In this document: in pieces, positions 1-5,994 of the stretch
Layout: every line of letters starts with the position of its first letter
Numbering within the stretch: the stretch's first letter is position 1
Assembly (NCBI GenBank): GCA_028274925.1
Contig: JAQCNR010000193.1
Span: forward strand, 1-6,232
DNA length: 6,232 bases
Direction: 5' to 3'
Source: Halovenus sp.
GTDB taxonomy: Archaea; Halobacteriota; Halobacteria; Halobacteriales; Haloarculaceae
Position numbers and translations under genes: made by a program
Notes under the pieces: model-generated
What the model was told of the DNA's origin: nothing
Database searches by the model: none
Seen by the model: only the letters and a program-made list of their open reading frames with translations

Positions 1-201
1 CATCGACACCTGCGAGCAGGTGTCGAGCGTGTGTTCTCCCGGCTAAAGTCTTTCACTGGTCTTGACCGCGTCCGCGCACGCAAGGAGGATAACGTCGAAA
101 CACATGCGGTTCTTTCAGCTGTGGCACTGGTAGCCGCATCATTGACCGCAGTACGGGAAGGCAAACCAGGGCTAATACGATCGCCGAGCCGACTCATTTG
201 A
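1..201 (+). CDS. DDE transposase, C-terminal fragment (IS4-like signature), cut by window edge
   Basis: This reading frame is open from base 1 and stops at TGA 199-201, giving the last 66 residues of a protein that begins outside the window. The sequence shows R5, then E9, then K16 in the spacing R-x3-E-x6-K, within the segment RAGVERVFSRLK. That matches the C-terminal part of the YREK signature of IS4-type DDE transposases, and E9 would be the third catalytic acid. The Tyr expected three residues before the Arg is replaced by Arg (R2). The following segment, GLDRVRARKEDNVETHA and then an Ala/Val/Leu-rich helix, is typical of the transposase C-terminus. The protein would cut and join insertion-sequence ends in the cytoplasm. 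I cannot assign the IS family firmly (IS4, IS5 and IS1182 relatives share this end), nor tell whether the element is intact upstream. It belongs to the left flank of the signalling and flippase cassette. Confidence 0.75.
   Translation, partial: HRHLRAGVERVFSRLKSFTGLDRVRARKEDNVETHAVLSAVALVAASLTAVREGKPGLIRSPSRLI
3..26. repeat. Perfect 11-bp palindrome inside transposase fragment
   Basis: TCGACACCTGC (3-13) is followed by GA and then its exact reverse complement (16-26). It lies inside the codons for the catalytic-Glu region, so it may be a by-product of coding constraint. It could also form a tight hairpin in the transposase mRNA. Confidence 0.6.
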
Positions 202-211
202 CTGTTGGGTC

Positions 212-230
212 ACCTGTCCGAAAAACAGGT
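212..230. repeat. Short hairpin, 6-bp stem
   Basis: ACCTGT (212-217) pairs with ACAGGT (225-230) around an A-rich seven-base loop. It lies 11 bases after the transposase stop and immediately before the stronger hairpin at 234-263. Confidence 0.45.
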
Positions 231-233
231 ACC

Positions 234-263
234 GCCGCCTGAGAGGCATCGCTCTCAGGCGGC
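234..263. terminator. Perfect 12-bp hairpin downstream of transposase; possible terminator or IS-end structure
   Basis: GCCGCCTGAGAG (234-245) pairs perfectly with CTCTCAGGCGGC (252-263) around a six-base loop GCATCG. On the plus strand it is followed by a weak pyrimidine stretch (TCTCTTT, 264-270). Read on the minus strand, a T5 run (221-225) follows nine bases later. It could therefore end transcription from either side, the transposase or the kinase operon. Archaeal termination does not strictly need a hairpin, so the terminator role is inference; the inverted repeat itself is certain. Confidence 0.5.
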
Positions 264-507
264 TCTCTTTAGTGATAGTATATTGACGGATTGGGCTAAG
301 TCTCCGGCTGAGACAGGCGTTTCTATCAAGAATCAGAACAGCATTGGGTCAGCACTGCCGATGGACGGTAAGTTTTGGGTCAGCCCGTCCCGTCCAGCGA
401 ACTAATTTTGAACCTGCAACAGGGTATTATACTCAGTCCAGCATATTTTTCAGCCGGTAGCATCGCACCGAGTCGGCCGTAAGCATTCACACAACGCGCT
501 GCTTGGA

Positions 508-1647
508 TCAAGCAGCCGGGACGAATCCGAGCCTGACGACCGTCCCACGGGGTGAGTTGTCCTCGATTCGAATCTCACCCTCGTACTGTTGCATAAACTT
601 GTTTACAAGATATAACCCGATTCCTGTTCCGTCTGCATCGCCCGAATACGCTTTCTCCATCACGCTTGCTTTCGTCTCAGCAGGGATGCCTGGGCCGTTA
701 TCGGCGATGTCGACCCATACGTACTCCTGCTCGGTATCGCCCTCGATCGTTGTCGTTTCGGCATCGGTATCACCAGCGGCTGGGAGGTGGACGTCGATTT
801 CGATGCTCGGAGTATCGGCGTCGTTGTGATCGACAGCGTTCAGCAGGACGTTCCGTAGCGCTGTTCCGAGGAACTGGTTGGCTTTCACCGACACGTCTGA
901 TGCATCGCCAGTGAACGAGACGGACGCCGATTCGTAGTTTTCTCTGAAGTGAGTGACTTCGGCGTCCAGTACCGCGCCGAGTCGAACGGCGTCGAGTTCC
1001 GTTCGCTCGTCTTCGAGTGTGCTGATCAGCTCTCCGACGGACTCGGTGAGGGTCACAATGTGATTGCTGGCGTCTTCGATACGGTCGAGTGAGCGCTGTT
1101 CGCTCGGAGAGTCCGCCTCCAGCGCACTCGCCCAGCCGAGGATGATCGAGGCGTCGTTTCTGATCTCGTGGCGGATGAGCCAGTTGAGGACGCTCAGCTC
1201 GTTTCGCTGCCGCTCGATCTGTTTCGTCTGGGCCTTTCGTGTCTGCGCGTAGGTAACGGTCTTGGCCAGCACTCGAGGCGTGACGTGGTCCTTGATCAGG
1301 AAGTCCTGTGCGCCCTTGTCCACGGCTTCGGTACCGAGCTGTTGATCACCGACGCTGGTGAGAACGACGATGGCGACGTCAGAGTCGGCGTCAACGACCC
1401 GGTCGACGGTTTCCAGCCCCGTCGAGTCGGGAAGGTTCAGGTCCAACAGGACGGCATCGTAGGTCTGCCCTCGGTCGGTGAGTTCTGCAAGCCCGGGCTC
1501 GAGCGCTGTGACTCGCTCGACTTTCGTCGGAGTCGCAGTCGGATTGTCGACTGTGTCTGCCTGCAGCTCCTGTAACATTGCCGCGTACAACTGCGCGTCG
1601 CTGTCGTTATCCTCGACCAGCAGAACGCGTCTCGCACTCGGGGTCAT
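508..1647 (-). CDS. Receiver-histidine kinase hybrid, soluble
   Basis: This 379-residue protein should autophosphorylate a His and exchange phosphate with receiver domains. The N-terminal receiver spans about residues 7-130. It has acidic residues E12/D13, phospho-acceptor D69 (VLLDLNLPD), T97 and K119. A coiled linker (about 133-155) leads to the H-box at 155-175, with H160 in RHEIRND. The ATPase domain follows, with the N-box around N266/N270, the G1 box DNGPG (316-320) and the G2 box GTGIGL (340-345). All key residues are present, so it looks active. There is no membrane segment and no PAS or GAF sensor, so its input is probably phosphorylation of its own receiver or a partner protein. It is the last gene of the minus-strand cluster, 51 bp after the stand-alone receiver gene. 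The ATG start has a GAGGAG ribosome site seven bases upstream. Family assignment is firm; the signal sensed is unknown. Confidence 0.93.
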   Translation of the reverse strand: MTPSARRVLLVEDNDSDAQLYAAMLQELQADTVDNPTATPTKVERVTALEPGLAELTDRGQTYDAVLLDLNLPDSTGLETVDRVVDADSDVAIVVLTSVGDQQLGTEAVDKGAQDFLIKDHVTPRVLAKTVTYAQTRKAQTKQIERQRNELSVLNWLIRHEIRNDASIILGWASALEADSPSEQRSLDRIEDASNHIVTLTESVGELISTLEDERTELDAVRLGAVLDAEVTHFRENYESASVSFTGDASDVSVKANQFLGTALRNVLLNAVDHNDADTPSIEIDVHLPAAGDTDAETTTIEGDTEQEYVWVDIADNGPGIPAETKASVMEKAYSGDADGTGIGLYLVNKFMQQYEGEIRIEDNSPRGTVVRLGFVPAA

Positions 1648-1654
1648 TACCTTA

Positions 1655-1677
1655 CTCCTCTAGCCTATAGATATAAA
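1655..1677 (-). promoter_or_regulatory. Internal TATA box and Shine-Dalgarno site of the kinase gene
   Basis: On the minus strand TTTATA (1677-1672) begins 30 bases before the kinase ATG. From usual haloarchaeal spacing this predicts transcription starting at or next to the ATG, giving a leaderless mRNA. A good ribosome site, GAGGAG (1660-1655), lies seven bases before the same ATG. It would be present only on a longer transcript read through from the upstream genes. The kinase may thus have both its own promoter and operon expression. Confidence 0.5.
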
Positions 1678-1698
1678 CAACCCGTGCGTTTCGACGCG

Positions 1699-2157
1699 TC
1701 ACTCCACCTCGCGGGACCGGGTCAGTCGTGAAAAGAACCCGCAGATACCGGCAATTCGGCGGCGGTACTCGGGGAACTCCATCGGCTTGTTCAAATAGAG
1801 GTTCGCTCCGAGGTCGTACGCCCGGTGAAGATCCGCGTTACTCTCCCCCCCGCTGAACACAGCGATGGGGAGTTCTTCGAGTGAGTACGACCGCCGAACT
1901 GTCTCTAAAACTTCGAACCCGGATCCGTCCGGAAGGTTGATGTCGAGGAGCACGGCCTCGGGTCGCACGGTCTCACCGACGCCTGCCGCATCGAGATGGT
2001 CGAGAAACCCTGCGACACTGCTGTACCGGGTTAGGTCGTAAACGCAGTTACTCTGCTGAACCGCCGTCTCGATCATCACGGCGTCAGCATCGTTGTCCTC
2101 GACGTAGGCGAGTCCCCCGCACTGTCGGCCGGAACTCGTGGTGGATCGGTTCGTCAC
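1699..2157 (-). CDS. Stand-alone response regulator receiver protein
   Basis: This 152-residue protein is a single CheY-like receiver domain of the Rcp1-like sort (YVEDNDADA near the N-terminus) common in haloarchaea. The acidic pair is E20/D21, the phospho-acceptor is D72 (VLLDINLPDGSG), the switch Ser is S102 (FSGG), and the conserved Lys is K124 followed by Pro (NKP). There is no DNA-binding or enzymatic output domain, so it would act as a phosphate shuttle or by protein contact. The start is GTG: the base triplet at 2155-2157 is CAC on the plus strand. It lies only six bases after the TAG of the upstream HxlR-receiver gene, with no clear ribosome site, which indicates co-transcription and probably translational coupling. 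A run of seven G on its coding strand (1851-1845) covers the Gly-Gly after the switch Ser. The likely phosphodonor is the kinase encoded just downstream; this is inference from position. Confidence 0.9.
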   Translation of the reverse strand: MTNRSTTSSGRQCGGLAYVEDNDADAVMIETAVQQSNCVYDLTRYSSVAGFLDHLDAAGVGETVRPEAVLLDINLPDGSGFEVLETVRRSYSLEELPIAVFSGGESNADLHRAYDLGANLYLNKPMEFPEYRRRIAGICGFFSRLTRSREVE

Positions 2158-2163
2158 GGCGGT

Positions 2164-3072
2164 CTACTCGTCTGTGATTCCACTGGCGTCGGCAAGCAGC
2201 TCGTCAATTGACTCGGCCTCTTCCAGCGAGCGCCACGCATCCCGATCTTCGAGTTCGTTCTGCCACTCCTCCTGCAGGTCGTCGAGGGTCGCGTCTGCCC
2301 GCTCGTACGCCGGCGCTGTCTCGACAGCCGGTCCGTGTTCCTCCCTGACGAACCGGAGTCGGTGCTCTCGGGCCCGTACCTTTCGCCCGAGCGTCGACAG
2401 CTCGTTCATTCGATAGAGTCTATTGACGGCCTCAAGCACTCTGTCGCGCGTCGCCGGCTTGCTGAGCAACAGGTCGGCGGGGAGTTCGGTGGCCGATACG
2501 GACACATCCGCCGAACTCAAGAATCCTGTCGGGGGGGAGATCCCTGCCTGTCGTGCGTTTTCGACGATCTTCTCCCCGGTCGTGTCCGGCAGGTGTCGAT
2601 CGAGGATCGCAACGTCGATAGTCTCATCGAGTGCCTCACGGGCTGCGTTGCCATCGGTCGCCGTGACGACATCGTACTCAGCACTGAGCCAGGAACTGAG
2701 CAACTCGACCTGCCGTGGATCGTCGTCGACGATCAGTACCCGCGGCAACCCCCGACTCTCGACGTATTCAGCATCCCAGTCCGCCGTGGCGTCGATGAGT
2801 GCGTAGAGATCCTCCCCGGCGGGGGTCAGTGTGTATTCGACACGGCGGGGAGACTCCTGGAGCACCTCCTTGTGAAGCACGTCACGCTCGATGAGATCGT
2901 CGACGTTGTTCGAGAGGACCTTATTCGAGATTCCGTCGAGCCGGCCTTTGAGCCCACCGAACCCCGTGGGCTCGTTTTCGTGAAGCTGAACGATGATCTG
3001 TGGTTTCCACTTCGTACTGAGTAGTTCGAGCGCCACGGAGTCAGCCGGGTTTGGACTTGGGTGGGAGGTCAT
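2164..3072 (-). CDS. HxlR-like winged helix - receiver - HalX-like response regulator
   Basis: This 302-residue protein is a DNA-binding response regulator with its DNA-binding domain at the N-terminus. Residues about 12-100 match the HxlR family: LLSTKWKPQIIVQL, FGGLKGRLDGISNKVLS, a recognition-helix region to about 65, then the wing VEYTLTPAG (78-86). The Cys-Pro usually near the HxlR N-terminus is replaced by Asn-Pro (8-9), so Cys-based redox sensing is unlikely. The receiver spans about 110-222, with D116-D118, phospho-acceptor D158 (AILDRHLPD), S186 and K205-P206. A charged helical tail from about 215 (RLYRMNELSTLGRKV onward) resembles the HalX segment found after haloarchaeal receivers. 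The ATG at 3072 is the first start after an in-frame stop at 3112-3114, and no ribosome site is seen. It is first in the operon and transcribed divergently from the flippase gene. It probably regulates its own promoter and perhaps the flippase genes; its target sites are not proven. Confidence 0.88.
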   Translation of the reverse strand: MTSHPSPNPADSVALELLSTKWKPQIIVQLHENEPTGFGGLKGRLDGISNKVLSNNVDDLIERDVLHKEVLQESPRRVEYTLTPAGEDLYALIDATADWDAEYVESRGLPRVLIVDDDPRQVELLSSWLSAEYDVVTATDGNAAREALDETIDVAILDRHLPDTTGEKIVENARQAGISPPTGFLSSADVSVSATELPADLLLSKPATRDRVLEAVNRLYRMNELSTLGRKVRAREHRLRFVREEHGPAVETAPAYERADATLDDLQEEWQNELEDRDAWRSLEEAESIDELLADASGITDE

Positions 3073-3153
3073 GACTTGTTGGGACTGTCCGTTATCCGTA
3101 GATGCTGGGTGTTAGTACTGGTGCGCACATAACCTGAGGGTAACTCTCCTTTG

Positions 3154-3226
3154 TTACTTCGAGGTAATACGTATAAATGTTTGATGCCGGTAACCCCAGT
3201 CCCACCCGAGCGCGTAACTTCGAGGT
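3154..3226. repeat. Direct repeat ACTTCGAGGT, candidate operators
   Basis: ACTTCGAGGT occurs exactly at 3156-3165 and 3217-3226, 61 bp apart, or roughly six helical turns. The unit is nearly its own reverse complement. In the first copy the symmetry extends to TTACTTCGAGGTAA (3154-3167), where 12 of 14 bases agree with the reverse complement. The first copy falls between the minus-strand TATA box and its predicted transcript start. The second falls just upstream of the candidate plus-strand TATA box at 3232. Both are positions where a bound protein would affect TFB or polymerase access. Confidence 0.55.
3172..3177 (-). promoter_or_regulatory. TATA box for the HxlR-receiver operon
   Basis: On the minus strand this reads TTTATA and is preceded by CAAACA, which fits a purine-rich TFB-recognition element. 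Transcription would start near 3147, leaving a leader of about 75 nt before the ATG at 3072. The reverse reading TATAAA could also serve the flippase direction, but its upstream flank fits less well and it is about 90 bp from that start. Confidence 0.45.
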
Positions 3227-3231
3227 GTTGG

Positions 3232-3255
3232 TATACACGTGCCTCACGCTGAGGT
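3232..3255 (+). promoter_or_regulatory. Weak TATA-like box and Shine-Dalgarno-like site of the flippase gene
   Basis: TATACA (3232-3237) would place the transcript start near 3262, only a few bases before the ATG at 3268. GAGGT (3251-3255) resembles a ribosome site but is 12 bases from the ATG. It can pair either with CCTCA (3242-3246, as part of TGAGG) or, through AGGT, with ACCT (3262-3265). If transcription starts at 3262 the GAGGT is not on the mRNA. The assignment is tentative. Confidence 0.3.
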
Positions 3256-3267
3256 AATTCCACCTGA

Positions 3268-4812
3268 ATGGGTGCAACCACAGAAGAAGATTCGTCTGGC
3301 TCGCTCGGTGGGAGTGCCTCGACGATCCTCGTCGGTATCGTCGTCGGAAGCGCACTCGCACTGGCTGCCGAGACGTATCTCGCCCGCTCGCTCGCTCCGG
3401 AGGTGTACGGTACTGTCGCGCTTGCGTACACGCTCATATACGCACTCGGGTTGCTGCTCGGAAACGGCATCGGTGACGCCATCGCCCGGACGCTGAACGA
3501 CCGGTCGGGTGAAGCCCCTGGAGCAGTCGTCAGCAGCGGTCTCGTCATTGCACTCACCATCGGTGGATTGCTCGTGACGGTCGGGTACATTACCCGTCGT
3601 CCGTTGGCCGAGGCGTTGGGCGAACCCGCTCTCGCCACGTACTTGCCGTGGCTCCTTCCGTTCGGCCTGCTCTACCCACTCGGGCAGGTAGCCTTCGGAA
3701 CGATTCGTGCCGATACCGGCTCGAAAGTAGCCGTCCTGGTCAGGGATTTCGCCCCCCGGCTTCTCGGTATCGGTGTTCTGGTCGTCACCGCTGCGCTCGG
3801 CGCGAGCCTGCTCGGAGCCATCGCCTACTGGCTGATGTTCCCGAGCGGTATCCTCCTGTTCGGGTTCGGCTATCTACTGTTCCGGCAGCGAAATCGCACG
3901 GAACCGTTCGTCGCATACCCGGATGATGACACGCTGCGGACGGTGTGGGGGCATACGTGGCCACTCGCAGCCTCGGCGTCGATGTTCATGCTCCTTTCGA
4001 CGCTGGACGTGTTGATGATCGGTGTGTTCGCGACGTCCAGCGAGGTCGGCTTCTATCGGGCGATTCAGCCGCTCCGACAGTCAACGACGTTCGTGCTCTC
4101 GGCATTCAGCTTCGCCTTTCTCCCGCTGGCGACCCGCCGGTTCAGCGACGGACAGCTCGACAGTCTCGGACACCTGTTCACTACCTCGACGAAGTGGATC
4201 GTGACAGCCACCCTCCCGCTTGCCCTCCTCTTTGTGTGCTACGCAGAGTCGGTCGTGGAACTACTGTTCGGAGCGGCGTACGCGCCGGCTGCGCCCGCAC
4301 TGGCTGTTCTCACGGCCGGACTGTTCGTTCGGGCGCTCACCGGACTGGACGGTGATCTGGTAAAGGCTGTCGACCGCCCCCGAGTCGAACTGTGGACGGC
4401 AGCCGTCGGCGTCGGGGTCAACGTGGTCGTGAACCTGTGGGCGATTCCACGCTTCGGCATCGTCGGCGCGGCCATCGGGACGGCGGTCGGCTATGGCGTG
4501 TACAACGCGCTCGAACTGGTTGTCATCTACCGGGCAGTCGGCGTTCACCCGTTTTCGAAGGCGACAACGGGCATCGTATTTATCACGGTGGTAGTGGCAC
4601 TCGTGGTTCGGCTCGTGACCGGAAGCGGTGTCGGCGTCGTCGTACTGGTCGCCGCCGGTGGCGCCATCGGACTGAGTGCGGTCGGCTCCCTGTTGCTCGT
4701 CGGTGATCTCTCCGACGCCGAGATACAGGCTCTCCAGCACCTCGAACGCCGGACGGGGGTTCGCCTCCTGTGGCTCGTCCCGAAACGAAATCTCGGAGGA
4801 ACGAACGCATGA
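3268..4812 (+). CDS. Wzx/RfbX-type oligosaccharide flippase
   Basis: This 514-residue polytopic membrane protein belongs to the polysaccharide-export branch of the MOP/MATE superfamily. That branch flips lipid-linked oligosaccharides across the cytoplasmic membrane for surface polysaccharide or glycoprotein assembly. The N-terminus carries a typical family segment, LARSLAPEVYGTVALAYTL (38-56). I count about 14 hydrophobic stretches, near residues 17-35, 46-66, 86-106, 123-143, 160-182, 183-205, 231-254, 272-289, 310-326, 342-359, 374-396, 398-421, 431-450 and 454-477. The length and helix number are normal for the family. A cytoplasmic tail (480-514) ends in a basic segment. The ATG directly follows an in-frame TGA (3265-3267), so the gene cannot extend upstream. 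Its stop overlaps the start of the next gene. No glycosyltransferase lies in the window, so the glycan is unknown. An N-glycosylation flippase of AglR type and an exopolysaccharide flippase are both possible. Confidence 0.9.
   Translation: MGATTEEDSSGSLGGSASTILVGIVVGSALALAAETYLARSLAPEVYGTVALAYTLIYALGLLLGNGIGDAIARTLNDRSGEAPGAVVSSGLVIALTIGGLLVTVGYITRRPLAEALGEPALATYLPWLLPFGLLYPLGQVAFGTIRADTGSKVAVLVRDFAPRLLGIGVLVVTAALGASLLGAIAYWLMFPSGILLFGFGYLLFRQRNRTEPFVAYPDDDTLRTVWGHTWPLAASASMFMLLSTLDVLMIGVFATSSEVGFYRAIQPLRQSTTFVLSAFSFAFLPLATRRFSDGQLDSLGHLFTTSTKWIVTATLPLALLFVCYAESVVELLFGAAYAPAAPALAVLTAGLFVRALTGLDGDLVKAVDRPRVELWTAAVGVGVNVVVNLWAIPRFGIVGAAIGTAVGYGVYNALELVVIYRAVGVHPFSKATTGIVFITVVVALVVRLVTGSGVGVVVLVAAGGAIGLSAVGSLLLVGDLSDAEIQALQHLERRTGVRLLWLVPKRNLGGTNA
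4795..4800 (+). promoter_or_regulatory. Shine-Dalgarno site that fixes the start of the membrane protein
   Basis: GGAGGA lies eight bases before ATG 4809, ideal spacing, and inside the end of the flippase gene. The in-frame GTG at 4770 is further upstream and has no such site. This argues for the ATG, whose last two bases plus the next A form the flippase stop (ATGA). Confidence 0.8.
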
Positions 4813-5879
4813 TCCAACAGGATGCAGACACGGAGGACGGCGCAGCGACCGCAACGTGGCGACGGCGCCTCACGAAGTGGGGCAAGCCAGTCATCATCGC
4901 CTCGCTCGTCGTCCTCCTGATTGGAGCGGCTGCGTTCCCCTCGACTGCGGTGTCGGCCGCACAGCCAGAGACGGACGGAGGAGATGCAGAAACCAGCAAC
5001 GAAAACGAGGGGCTGTTCGGCAGTGTCAGGACCGCCGTGGATCGGGTCTGGTGCTGGGCGTTCGGCTGTTCAAAGCCGGTCGTCGTCTCACAGACTGAAA
5101 CGGTCGTCGTTCAAGAGAGTGCCCCGACACAGCAGACAGAGGCGCCGGGCGCCCCGGCTAACACGACTGGCGACACGGAAGCGAACGCGACCACGAACGC
5201 AACTATCGAGGCAGGCGGGAGCGGCAGTGTCGGAGAGACAGTATCTGACACGCGGGCGAGGGAGGGAGCTGAAGCAGTCGAGGGAAGAGATGGTGGTCAG
5301 CGACCCGCCACATCGCCACGGAGTGTGCAGGTCGTCTCCGGTGGAGAGACGGCTACTGCTCCGTGGTGGTGGTTCCTACTCGTCAGCTTGTTCGGGTTTG
5401 TTACGCTTGCACTCGTCGGTATAGCCCTCTATCGACGCCTCGGCCAGACAGACCGTCCGACGGAGTCGTCTCCGTATCCCGCGACGCTCCGACCCCGCGT
5501 CGTGCGAGGGAAGGCTCACTACACTGACGGCGGCACGAAGACGGCATCTGCCGGAGCGGCTTCCTCCTCCGAACCCGCCCGCGTGCGACTCACCGAGGCG
5601 AGAGCCGCACTCGACGATGGCCGGACGGACCAGAGCGTGACGCTCGCAGTACAGGCACTCGCCGATGCGTGCGAGCACGAAGAGGAGATAGAGGGCCACG
5701 CGGCACTGTTCACAGCGTGGGAACCGACCGCCGCTGAGCTACCTACCCTCCCTGCGACACTCGATCAGCTCCACGGAGACTACGAGCAGGCCGTCTTCAG
5801 TCCACAGTCCATCTCTGAATCGGACGCAATGACCTGTATCGAGACGGCCGAAGCCCTTCTGACGGGCAGTGACACGTAG
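4809..5879 (+). CDS. Unrecognised membrane protein with glycosylatable outer segment and helical cytoplasmic domain
   Basis: I do not recognise this 356-residue protein with certainty. A basic N-terminus (RRRLTKWGK, 18-26) precedes a hydrophobic stretch (27-49). That stretch ends in TAVSA (46-50) before AQ, which looks like a signal peptidase site, so this may be a signal peptide or an anchor. Residues about 51-184 should be outside. They hold a Cys pair (C82, C87), a Val/Thr segment, and sequons N118-T-T, N126-A-T and N130-A-T in a Thr/Ala/Glu-rich linker. A second membrane helix (185-207) starts with three Trp and is followed by YRR, placing the C-terminus inside. The cytoplasmic part (about 254-352) is predicted helical. 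It ends in a pattern (DYEQAVFSPQSISESDAM) that weakly recalls DUF4129-type C-termini; this is inference. The ATGA overlap with the flippase and the strong ribosome site imply stoichiometric co-expression. It could be a partner, sensor or substrate scaffold of the exported glycan. Confidence 0.85.
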   Translation: MIQQDADTEDGAATATWRRRLTKWGKPVIIASLVVLLIGAAAFPSTAVSAAQPETDGGDAETSNENEGLFGSVRTAVDRVWCWAFGCSKPVVVSQTETVVVQESAPTQQTEAPGAPANTTGDTEANATTNATIEAGGSGSVGETVSDTRAREGAEAVEGRDGGQRPATSPRSVQVVSGGETATAPWWWFLLVSLFGFVTLALVGIALYRRLGQTDRPTESSPYPATLRPRVVRGKAHYTDGGTKTASAGAASSSEPARVRLTEARAALDDGRTDQSVTLAVQALADACEHEEEIEGHAALFTAWEPTAAELPTLPATLDQLHGDYEQAVFSPQSISESDAMTCIETAEALLTGSDT

Positions 5880-5994
5880 GTTACGCCTGTGCGTTACTCG
5901 CACCTCTACACCGGCGGTTAACTGTGGCGTGTGTCGTACGGAGTATGAGCAGTCACCCGGAACCTGATACTGCTAACGACAGCCACCAGACGCC
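5880..5994. other. Gap after the membrane protein gene, with a small hairpin
   Basis: The gap carries GTGCG (5889-5893) pairing with CGCAC (5899-5903) around TTACT, which is too short to call a terminator with confidence. GTTAC words occur at 5880-5884 and 5893-5897, echoing the divergent regulatory region. No gene is supported. The in-frame stop TAA at 5974-5976 bounds the transposase remnant that follows. Confidence 0.4.

Larger units (their letters stand above)
205..384 (+). repeat. Three direct copies of TTGGGTCA
   Basis: TTGGGTCA occurs at 205-212, 344-351 and 375-382. The last two extend to TTGGGTCAGC (344-353 and 375-384) and are 31 bp apart. The first copy sits four bases after the transposase stop. 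They could be IS end sequences, transposase-binding sites or footprints of repeated insertion. I saw no inverted copy elsewhere in the window. Confidence 0.5.
202..507. other. 306-bp gene-free stretch between transposase end and kinase gene
   Basis: I see no credible gene here. An open frame of 66 codons (205-405, +) starts at TTG and resembles no protein I know. The stretch contains two adjacent hairpins (212-230 and 234-263), a weaker GTCTC/GAGAC palindrome (300-304 and 310-314) and three TTGGGTCA copies. Most of it is probably the non-coding end of the left insertion sequence plus the untranslated 3' side of the kinase gene. The kinase gene ends on the opposite strand at 508. No terminal inverted repeat can be paired within the window, because the other IS end lies outside it. 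Confidence 0.6.
3073..3267. promoter_or_regulatory. Divergent promoter region between regulator and flippase operons
   Basis: This 195-bp gene-free region serves both transcription directions. It is unusually dense in GTAA/TTAC words: GAGGGTAACT (3136-3145), TTACTTCGAGGTAA (3154-3167), CCGGTAACCC (3188-3197), GTAACTTCGAGGTG (3214-3227) and TGAGGTAATT (3250-3259). These lie between and around the two candidate TATA boxes, as operators would. No small gene or RNA gene was recognised in it. Confidence 0.6.

Noticed and set aside
205..405. Open frame of 66 codons after the transposase stop
   Set aside because: It begins with TTG, has no ribosome site, resembles no family, and runs through the hairpins and repeats of an IS end.
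1168..1575. Plus-strand 135-codon frame opposite the kinase gene
   Set aside because: It is a shadow of the minus-strand receiver-kinase coding frame, which has every expected motif.
2335..3024. Plus-strand 229-codon frame opposite the HxlR-receiver gene
   Set aside because: It is long only because GC-rich codons leave the antisense frame open; it shows no domain, while the minus strand encodes clear HxlR and receiver motifs.
3073..3267. CRISPR-like or tandem array in the divergent region
   Set aside because: The repeated words are short (8-14 bp), unevenly spaced and degenerate, which fits operators and not an array.
3069..3638. Minus-strand 189-codon frame across the divergent region and the start of the flippase gene
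   Set aside because: Its composition is Ser/Ala/Pro-rich without motifs, it overlaps the flippase coding sequence, and it crosses the regulatory region.
4770..4808. Upstream GTG start adding 13 residues to the membrane protein
   Set aside because: It has no ribosome site and would overlap the flippase by 43 bases, whereas ATG 4809 has GGAGGA at ideal spacing and a classic ATGA overlap.
5889..5903. GTGCG/CGCAC hairpin as terminator of the flippase operon
   Set aside because: It has only five base pairs and no T-run after it, so it is mentioned within the gap and not called as a terminator.
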